From assembly GCA_044867805.1 (NCBI GenBank), contig JBIOVQ010000340.1:1-6389 (forward strand): 6,389 nt of DNA. Reading direction: 5' to 3'. The notes beneath the pieces were generated by a model. It worked only from the letters and a program-made list of their open reading frames with translations. It was not told where the DNA came from and searched no databases. The position numbers and the translations under genes were made by a program. Below are positions 1-4,563 of this stretch, one piece after another (the first letter of the stretch is position 1; the number at the start of each line of letters is the position of its first letter). This stretch comes from SG8-41 sp044867805 (lineage in GTDB: Bacteria > Pseudomonadota > Gammaproteobacteria > Burkholderiales > SG8-41).

Positions 1-985
1 CGCCCTTCTCGGTGATGAGCGCGGTGACCAGGCTCGCGGGGGTGACGTCGAACACAGGATTGCGCACGGCGACCCCGGGCGGCGCCCACTCGACGCCGGC
101 GTGGCCGCGCACTTCGGCGGCGTCCCGTTCCTCGATCGGGATGGCGTCGCCGTTGGCGAGCCGCGCATCGATGGTAGAGAGCGGCGCGGCGACGTAGAAG
201 GGAATGCCGTGACGCTGCGCCAGGACGGCGATCATGTAGGTGCCGATCTTGTTGGCGACGTCGCCGTTGGCGGCCACTCGGTCGGCGCCGACGATCACGG
301 CATCGATTTCGCCGCGGCTCATGAGATGTCCCGACATGCCGTCGGTGACCAGCGTGACCGGGATGCCGTCCTGCTTGAGCTCCCACGCGGTGAGGCGCCC
401 GCCCTGCAGGAAGGGGCGGGTCTCGTCCACGATCACGGAGACGCGCTTGCCGGCCGCCGCGGCGCTGCGGATGACGCCCAGCGCGGTGCCGTGGCCGGCG
501 GTCGCCAGCGCGCCGGCATTGCAGTGGGTGAAGACGCGCGCGCCGTCCGCGATGAGCGCGGCGCCGTGCGCGCCCATGGCGCGGTTCGCCGCGACGTCGT
601 CGGACGCGATGCGGTGCGCTTCGTCGAGCAGGCGGGCCGCGATCTCGGCCGGCCGCGCCCGTCCGGCCGCTCCGGCGGCCGAGCGCATGCGCTCGAGCGC
701 CCACGCCAGGTTTACCGCCGTGGGGCGGGCCGCGGCCAGCTCGCCGAATGCCTTGTCCATGCCCGCTGCGAAGGCGTCCGGCGCGGCATCCTTCAGGCGC
801 CCCGCTGCGAGCGCCATGCCGTAGGCCGCCGCGCAGCCGATCGCCGGCGCTCCCCGCACCACCATGTCGCGGATGGCGCGCGCGACGTCCTCAGCCGAGG
901 CGCAAGCGACGAATTCGAAACGCGCGGGCAGCAGGCGCTGGTCGATCAGCTCCAGGCGGCCTTCGCGCCAGCGCAGAGTCTCCAC
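1..985 (-). CDS. mtnA: S-methyl-5-thioribose-1-phosphate isomerase, C-terminus cut by window edge
   Basis: Isomerises the aldose 5-methylthioribose-1-phosphate to 5-methylthioribulose-1-phosphate in the cytoplasm (methionine salvage or DHAP shunt). Translating the minus strand from GTG 983-985 gives 328 residues with family motifs in order: RGAPAIG (44-50), NLAWAL (92-97), THCNAGALATAGHGTALG (153-170), DETRP (187-191), GADRVAANGDVANKIGT (233-249), PIEER (283-287) and NPVFDVTP (309-316). Cys155 and Asp235 fall where the catalytic Cys and Asp of characterised MtnA enzymes lie. The family is usually about 340-370 residues, so only a short C-terminal tail is missing. The GTG start is chosen because the conserved N-terminus (ETLRWREGRLELIDQ) follows it directly; a TTG ten codons upstream reads through repeat DNA. 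No Shine-Dalgarno sequence precedes the GTG, because repeats begin 7 bp away. The protein could also act on 5-deoxyribose-1-phosphate, as related isomerases of the DrdI type do. Family call is firm; the physiological substrate is inferred. Confidence 0.95.
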   Translation of the reverse strand, partial: METLRWREGRLELIDQRLLPARFEFVACASAEDVARAIRDMVVRGAPAIGCAAAYGMALAAGRLKDAAPDAFAAGMDKAFGELAAARPTAVNLAWALERMRSAAGAAGRARPAEIAARLLDEAHRIASDDVAANRAMGAHGAALIADGARVFTHCNAGALATAGHGTALGVIRSAAAAGKRVSVIVDETRPFLQGGRLTAWELKQDGIPVTLVTDGMSGHLMSRGEIDAVIVGADRVAANGDVANKIGTYMIAVLAQRHGIPFYVAAPLSTIDARLANGDAIPIEERDAAEVRGHAGVEWAPPGVAVRNPVFDVTPASLVTALITEKG

Positions 986-991
986 GCCCGA

Positions 992-1012
992 GGGATGAGG
1001 GCTGGGGGATGA
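992..1012. repeat. Short 7-bp repeat (GGGATGA) next to mtnA start
   Basis: Three consecutive 7-bp units read GGGATGA, GGGCTGG, GGGATGA on the plus strand. They fill the gap between the mtnA GTG codon and the heptamer array of the four-helix cassette. Period and spacing match the neighbouring array but the unit differs. It occupies the place where the mtnA ribosome binding site would be expected, and on the mRNA strand it is pyrimidine-rich (TCATCCC). Three units could arise by chance in GC-rich DNA. Confidence 0.5.
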
Positions 1013-1015
1013 CAA

Positions 1016-1046
1016 GTTTGCAGTTTGCAGTTGGCAGTTTGCAGTT
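1016..1046. repeat. Left heptamer array, about 4.4 units
   Basis: Plus-strand units are GTTTG (partial), CAGTTTG, CAGTTGG, CAGTTTG, CAGTT (partial), a 7-bp period. Read on the minus strand they are AACTGCA/AACTGCC, the same unit as the right array, so the two arrays are inverted relative to each other. The array begins one base after the stop codon of the four-helix gene (TGA at 1048-1050). Confidence 0.9.
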
Positions 1047-1047
1047 A

Positions 1048-1392
1048 TCAGCGGCGAAGCGAGCGGATCAAGCCAACCAGCATTGCAGAGATTTCCCGCG
1101 TTTCCTCGATCCAGCGGCGACCGACTGCTCCTTCGATGTACCCAACTTCCATGCCGATATAGACTTGGGTGCGTAATTCCCCGCACGAGCCCTTTGCGAT
1201 GCCGAGGATGCGCGCTTTGTCGGCTTTGGTCTCACGCTCCATTCCCTCGCCTATGTTGCTTGCCACGGAAAGGCCAGCGTTGGTTATCTGGTCCCTGAAT
1301 CCGTAGTTCCGCAGGTCCTCGAAAAAGCGGTAGAGATCCGCGCTCAGCTTCACCGAGCGTTTCCAGACATCCAGGTCTTCGAATGTGCCCAT
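1048..1392 (-). CDS. Four-helix-bundle protein, S23 / 23S rRNA intervening-sequence family
   Basis: Encodes 114 residues, the usual size for this family. Recognisable features are the N-terminal FEDLDVWKRSVKLSADLYRF (4-23), the helix-2 signature QITNAGLSVASNIGEGMER (35-53, family pattern QhxRAxxSIxxNIAEG), GSCGELRTQVYIG (68-80), GY (84-85) and the terminal LVGLIRSL (105-112). Members are all-helical, form oligomers, and occur inside 23S rRNA intervening sequences or as stand-alone genes; the accessory protein Avd of diversity-generating retroelements has a related fold. A molecular role for stand-alone copies is not established to my knowledge. The ATG at 1390-1392 is chosen because GGGGAGG lies 5 bases upstream. 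A longer frame from GTG 1459-1461 only adds a translation of the repeat array. The gene sits between the aldolase-dehydrogenase and mtnA, is unrelated to their pathway, and looks lower in GC, which fits acquisition by transfer. No reverse transcriptase or variable repeat is visible. Confidence 0.93.
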   Translation of the reverse strand: MGTFEDLDVWKRSVKLSADLYRFFEDLRNYGFRDQITNAGLSVASNIGEGMERETKADKARILGIAKGSCGELRTQVYIGMEVGYIEGAVGRRWIEETREISAMLVGLIRSLRR

Positions 1393-1397
1393 ACTGA

Positions 1398-1404
1398 CCT
1401 CCCC
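1398..1404 (-). promoter_or_regulatory. Ribosome binding site of the four-helix gene
   Basis: The minus strand reads GGGGAGG followed by a 5-base spacer (TCAGT) and ATG. This near-perfect Shine-Dalgarno sequence decides the start at 1392 and places the right repeat array wholly in the untranslated leader. The gene thus carries its own translation signal inside the cassette. Confidence 0.85.
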
Positions 1405-1409
1405 GGTTG

Positions 1410-1458
1410 AACTGCCAACTGCCAACTGCCAACTGCACACTGCAAACTGCAAACTGTC
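1410..1458. repeat. Right heptamer array, 7 units
   Basis: Seven contiguous 7-bp units on the plus strand: AACTGCC three times, then AACTGCA, CACTGCA, AACTGCA, AACTGTC. Units nearest the gene are the AACTGCC type; those at the outer end are mainly AACTGCA, as at the outer end of the left array. It lies between the four-helix gene's Shine-Dalgarno sequence and the end of the aldolase-dehydrogenase gene, in inverted orientation to the array at 1016-1046. Confidence 0.95.
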
Positions 1459-1462
1459 CACT

Positions 1463-1480
1463 CCGGGTCAAATGACCCGG
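1463..1480. other. Perfect 8-bp inverted repeat over the aldolase-dehydrogenase stop codon
   Basis: CCGGGTCA, two bases, then TGACCCGG form a perfect inverted repeat. It contains the stop codon of the aldolase-dehydrogenase gene (TGA on the minus strand, 1468-1470) and lies 4 bp outside the right heptamer array. As RNA it would form a strong hairpin. No U-run follows on the minus strand, so it is not a classical intrinsic terminator; it might protect a 3' end, or mark a preferred insertion site of the adjacent cassette. Confidence 0.6.
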
Positions 1481-3444
1481 TCGTTGCCCCCATCGACCGG
1501 CACCTGCGCGCCGGTGGTCTTGGCGAAGAGGGGACCGCACATCTCGGCCGCGAGCTCGGCGACGTCGCGGCTCTTCACCTCGACCTTGAGCACGTTGCTT
1601 TTGCGGTATTCCTCGACGCTGACCCCGTAATGACCCGCGCGGGCGGCCAGCACGTCGTCCGTCCACGCGGCGGTGTCGAACACGGCGTTGGGATGCAGCG
1701 TATTCACGCGGATGCCGTCCGCGCCCCACTCCAGCGCCGCGACGCGCGCGAGCTGGGTCAGCGCCGCTTTCGACGCCGAGTAGGCGGCCGCGCCCGGACC
1801 GGGCGCGGGAACGTTCCTGGAGCCGATGATGACGACGCGCCCGCCGCCCGGCGCGAGCTTGAGCAACGGGTGGCACTCGCGCATCAGCGCGAGGTTGGCG
1901 TCCAGGTTGACCTGCATGACGCGGCGCCACTCGGCCGCGTCGAGCGCTTCGATCCGCGTGCCGCCGGGAAAGACGCCCGCGTTGAGCACCAGCATGTCGA
2001 CGCCCCCGAAGGCGCGCACGCCGGCTTCCAGGGCGTCCGTCACGTCCGTTTCCGAGGTCACGTCGCGGCGCAGGCCGAGGAAATCCGGGCGACCGCCCAT
2101 GAGCCGCGCGACATCGGCGTTGATATCGAGCCCGATCACTGCCGCCCCGCGCCGCAGCAGGGACTCGACGCAGGCCTTGCCGATGCCCGATGCCGCGCCC
2201 GTCACCAGCGCCACCTCACCCGTGTACACGGGAGCGCCGCCGGTCTTCTTCAGCTTGGCCTGCTCCAGGTCCCAGTATTCGACGTCGAAGATGTCGCGCT
2301 CCGGCAATGCCCGGTATCCGCCCAGCGCCGTGGCCCTGAGCATGACGTCGATGGTATGGGCATAGAGGTCGTGCACTATACGTGCATCCTTCGCCGTGCG
2401 CCCCACGCAGGCCATGCCGAACCCGGGATCGAGGATGACGCGCGGCGCGGGATCGAGCATCGTCTTGGCCGCGCGGGCGGAAGGCGCGTACCGGTTGAAG
2501 TACTCGCGATAGCCCGCCGCGTAGGCCGCGACGTCGCGCCCCAGCAGGGGCACGCGCTTGGTGCGGATCACGTGGTCCGGCGTGGCCGGTCCCTGCTGCG
2601 ACAGGCGGGCGACGTCGTCGCGGCGCGCGAAGTCGAGATACTTCGCATCGGCATGGGTGGTCATCAGCACCGGAAATCCGGCGCATGCCGAGATCTCGCG
2701 CCGCAGGCGCGCGAGCTCGCCGCCCAGGCGGGGCGGAGTCCCGTCGGCGCGGGACGGCGGCGAGTCACGCGCCCGGTGGCGGGCGAGGTACTCCTCGGCG
2801 CGGGCCACCAGCGCGATCATGCGTTCATACGAATCTTTCGCCGTGGCTCCGAAGGAGAAGATGCCGTGGTTCATGAGCACCATGCCGATGGTGCGGGCGT
2901 TGGCTTCAGCCGCGAACTGGCGGGCGCAATGGCGCGCGAGGTCGAAGCCGGGCATCACGTAGGGAACGATCACGGTGTCGGCGCCGTAGATTTCGCGCGC
3001 GCGGCGCTCGCCGTCCGCCGTGTTGGTGATCGCGAGCAGCGCGTCGGCGTGCGTGTGGTCCACGTACTTGTGCGGCAGGATGGCGTGCAGGATCGCCTCG
3101 ACCGAGGGCGCGGGCGATCCCGCCCGCGTCACCTGCGTGGCGAGCTCGTTCATCATCTGCGGATCGGGCAGCGCCTCGAGCCGCGCGAGCTTCAGCAGGT
3201 GCGCCATGCGCACGGGAGCGAACCCCGCAGCCTCGATGGTCTCGAGGTCCCAGCCGCTGCCCTTCACGTAGAGGATGTCCTCCTCTTCGCCGGCCGCGTT
3301 GCGCTCCCGCACCTTGACCGAAGTGTTGCCGCCGCCGTGAAGCACCAGCGAGGGATCCTTGCCGAGGAGCCGCGACGTATAGACCCGCTGGTCGAGTTCC
3401 GACCGGCAGCGCCCGGCCTCGGCATCGTTCCAGAGGCTCTTCAC
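1468..3444 (-). CDS. Bifunctional class II aldolase / short-chain dehydrogenase
   Basis: A 658-residue cytoplasmic fusion. The N-terminal class II aldolase/adducin domain (about 1-225) shows LVLHGGGNTSVK (33-44), YVKGSGWDL (59-67), and the zinc-site histidines in DHTHADAL (His130, His132) and MNHGIFSFG (His193). A linker and middle region (225-405) follow. The C-terminal SDR domain (about 408-658) has TGAASGIG (415-422), Asp440 suggesting NAD preference, NAG (488-490), and the catalytic set Ser542, Tyr555, Lys559 (YSASK). The family includes rhamnulose-1-phosphate aldolase/lactaldehyde dehydrogenase fusions. Beside mtnA, the likelier substrate is a 5-substituted ribulose-1-phosphate, giving DHAP plus an aldehyde for the SDR domain; this is inferred. 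The GTG at 3442-3444 is chosen because it yields the family N-terminus (KSLWNDAEA) and follows AGGGGGG by 10 bases. An in-frame ATG at 3538-3540 would add 32 unconserved residues and overlap the divergent gene. Confidence 0.93.
   Translation of the reverse strand: MKSLWNDAEAGRCRSELDQRVYTSRLLGKDPSLVLHGGGNTSVKVRERNAAGEEEDILYVKGSGWDLETIEAAGFAPVRMAHLLKLARLEALPDPQMMNELATQVTRAGSPAPSVEAILHAILPHKYVDHTHADALLAITNTADGERRAREIYGADTVIVPYVMPGFDLARHCARQFAAEANARTIGMVLMNHGIFSFGATAKDSYERMIALVARAEEYLARHRARDSPPSRADGTPPRLGGELARLRREISACAGFPVLMTTHADAKYLDFARRDDVARLSQQGPATPDHVIRTKRVPLLGRDVAAYAAGYREYFNRYAPSARAAKTMLDPAPRVILDPGFGMACVGRTAKDARIVHDLYAHTIDVMLRATALGGYRALPERDIFDVEYWDLEQAKLKKTGGAPVYTGEVALVTGAASGIGKACVESLLRRGAAVIGLDINADVARLMGGRPDFLGLRRDVTSETDVTDALEAGVRAFGGVDMLVLNAGVFPGGTRIEALDAAEWRRVMQVNLDANLALMRECHPLLKLAPGGGRVVIIGSRNVPAPGPGAAAYSASKAALTQLARVAALEWGADGIRVNTLHPNAVFDTAAWTDDVLAARAGHYGVSVEEYRKSNVLKVEVKSRDVAELAAEMCGPLFAKTTGAQVPVDGGNDRVI
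2738..2755. other. Small hairpin in the interdomain linker coding sequence
   Basis: GTCCCG, a 6-base loop, then CGGGAC form a perfect inverted repeat within the aldolase-dehydrogenase gene. It encodes part of a Pro/Gly-rich stretch (SPPSRADGTPPRLGG, residues 228-242) just after the aldolase domain. This may be a plain flexible linker or a small palindromic insertion tolerated in frame. Confidence 0.3.
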
Positions 3445-3530
3445 GCCAGCGGCGCCCCCCTGCAGCGCGCTGCGCGCGTTCCGCGCGGTGCTCTGATGCT
3501 GATTGTCACTGCCCGTATCATAGCGTAGCG
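3445..3530. promoter_or_regulatory. Divergent intergenic region, weak minus-strand promoter candidate
   Basis: This stretch separates the divergent starts of the aldolase-dehydrogenase (GTG 3444, minus) and the methyltransferase (TTG 3531 or 3567, plus), so promoters for both should lie in or near it. On the minus strand TATGAT at 3522-3517 resembles a -10 box (5 of 6), but the only -35 candidate is a poor match with a long spacer. If this -10 is used, transcription starts inside the longer frame from ATG 3540, which supports the GTG start. AGGGGGG at 3461-3455 is the proposed ribosome binding site. I see no convincing plus-strand promoter and no clear operator. Confidence 0.3.
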
Positions 3531-4532
3531 TTGCAGCCATTCTACAAAGGCCCCCGGGGAAACAGCTTGGACCTTCGCAGCCGTCACATCTCGCCGGACC
3601 AGCTTGCGCAGCTTCACGAATTCATCGTCAGGAGGAAGCTCGCCTACCAGCCGTTCATTTTTTCCGATGACCTGGAAACCGGGGAAGGCTTCAGGTTCAT
3701 CAATCATGGCGCCGGGGGGAACGTCCATTGGAAGAATGCGGATCCACGCGTCAAGGACCTGCTGACCGGGGACCCCGAGGCGTTCAGGCGCGAGAATGCG
3801 GCCCTGCGCGCCATATACGACGACTTTGTCGCGCAAATCGCCTCGAGAGTCGGAGTAGCGGGGCTGAGCTTCGCCGAGATCGGGTGCAATACCGGGTATT
3901 TTCTCTACGCCCTCGAATTGAAGGGCGGGCGCAGGTGCATCGGCTATGACTTCACCAATAACTCGCTGGTGTTCTCATGGTTCAACAAGGTGCTGGGGAC
4001 GCGCTGCGAGTTTCATTTCTCGGAGTGGGACAGTTTCGAGCACCGGCTCCGTTACGCGAGCCTGCCGAAAGCGGACGTGATCCTGAGCGTGGCGGTTACG
4101 TGCCACATGGGCGACCCGATACATCACCTGACGTACCTGTGCGAGCGGGCCGCCAGGGCGGTGTTCTTCTGGTGTCCCGTCAATGAGCAGGACGCGCTGG
4201 CGCTCACGTATGGACATCCCGCCAGATATCCCAACGCGCTGGACTGGCCATTGGGTTTCGATAACGACGTCCGGATTTCGATTCCCCTGCTGAGGCTGAC
4301 GCTCACGCAGTGCGGTTTTGGGGAGATTCACGAGATCCAGCCGCCCGACGGCCTGCCCGACAAGTGGAAAAAATGGCACCGCAAGCAGCGCGGCTTCATC
4401 GCGCTGCGCACTTCCACGGCCAGGACCGCGTATTCAAACGGCCGGATTCGGCGCATGCCGCCGGGTGACGCAAAAGTCCGAAAACTTTTTGCCTTGCTGT
4501 TGCGTGCGGTCGGGGTGAAACGGTGGGGCTGA
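3531..4532 (+). CDS. Class I SAM-dependent methyltransferase
   Basis: A 333-residue protein from the TTG at 3531. The Rossmann-type SAM fold is shown by motif I FAEIGCNTGYFLYALEL (114-130, pattern ExGxxxG), the acidic end of strand 2 in CIGYD (Asp140), and a strand-4 region ADVILSVAVTCHMGDP (181-196). A substrate-related N-terminal part (FIVRRKLAYQPFIFSDDLETGEGF, 31-54) precedes the fold and a basic tail (RRMPPGDAKVRKLF) ends it. The substrate cannot be told; relatives methylate sugars, lipids or small metabolites. The start is uncertain: TTG at 3531 lacks a Shine-Dalgarno sequence, while TTG at 3567 (giving MDLRSRHIS) has GGGGA 6 bases upstream and would give 321 residues. Base composition looks less GC-rich than the aldolase-dehydrogenase gene. 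The gene is divergent from the metabolic unit and convergent with the sulfotransferase. Family call firm, function open. Confidence 0.85.
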   Translation: MQPFYKGPRGNSLDLRSRHISPDQLAQLHEFIVRRKLAYQPFIFSDDLETGEGFRFINHGAGGNVHWKNADPRVKDLLTGDPEAFRRENAALRAIYDDFVAQIASRVGVAGLSFAEIGCNTGYFLYALELKGGRRCIGYDFTNNSLVFSWFNKVLGTRCEFHFSEWDSFEHRLRYASLPKADVILSVAVTCHMGDPIHHLTYLCERAARAVFFWCPVNEQDALALTYGHPARYPNALDWPLGFDNDVRISIPLLRLTLTQCGFGEIHEIQPPDGLPDKWKKWHRKQRGFIALRTSTARTAYSNGRIRRMPPGDAKVRKLFALLLRAVGVKRWG

Positions 4533-4560
4533 GCCCCGATGTGCGGCGCCGCACCGGGCT
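4525..4560. terminator. Palindrome-rich gap between convergent genes, possible bidirectional terminator
   Basis: Two structures lie in the gap between the methyltransferase and sulfotransferase stops: GGGGC-TGA-GCCCC (4525-4537, the loop being the methyltransferase stop codon) and a perfect 14-base palindrome GTGCGGCGCCGCAC (4541-4554). An outer AGCCC/GGGCT pair (4532-4536 with 4556-4560) could enclose the second. The position suits shared termination, but no U-run follows on either strand, so intrinsic termination is doubtful. Confidence 0.35.
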
Positions 4561-4563
4561 TCG

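Larger units (their letters stand above)
1010..1460. mobile_element. Putative mini-element: four-helix-bundle gene between inverted heptamer arrays
   Basis: A segment of about 450 bp lies between two metabolic genes and carries one small gene. Its ends are inverted copies of each other: plus-strand 1010-1030 and minus-strand 1460-1440 agree at 18 of 21 ungapped positions, including 15 identical bases GTTTGCAGTTTGCAG, and both begin with TG and an ACA/GACA stretch. Inside the ends, 7-bp tandem repeats continue up to the gene. The enclosed gene reads less GC-rich than its neighbours. No transposase or clear target-site duplication is visible, so mobility would have to be supplied in trans or by an unknown mechanism. 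Intervening sequences of some 23S rRNA genes carry relatives of the same protein. Calling it mobile is an inference from the paired ends, composition and position. Confidence 0.55.

Noticed and set aside
101..1012. Plus-strand open frame of 303 codons opposite mtnA
   Set aside because: The minus strand encodes all MtnA motifs over the same stretch; the plus-strand product is low-complexity and unrelated to any family I recognise.
1016..1458. CRISPR-like array
   Set aside because: The units are only 7 bp, directly abutting, without spacers, and the two arrays are inverted around a gene.
1010..1460. Diversity-generating retroelement, because the four-helix protein resembles Avd
   Set aside because: No reverse transcriptase, template repeat or variable repeat is present in the window.
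998..1475. Target-site duplication around the cassette
   Set aside because: Comparing the bases just outside both ends (plus-strand GGGGGA on the left, CTCCGG on the right) gives no convincing direct repeat.
1232..1930. Minus-strand frame joining the SDR end, the repeat array and part of the four-helix gene
   Set aside because: It runs out of frame with both real genes and crosses their boundary; no ribosome binding site or domain supports it.
1630..3528. Long plus-strand open frame of 632 codons opposite the aldolase-dehydrogenase gene
   Set aside because: Its translation is Arg/Ala/His-rich with no recognisable domain. It mirrors the third-position GC bias of the well-supported minus-strand gene and is an antisense shadow.
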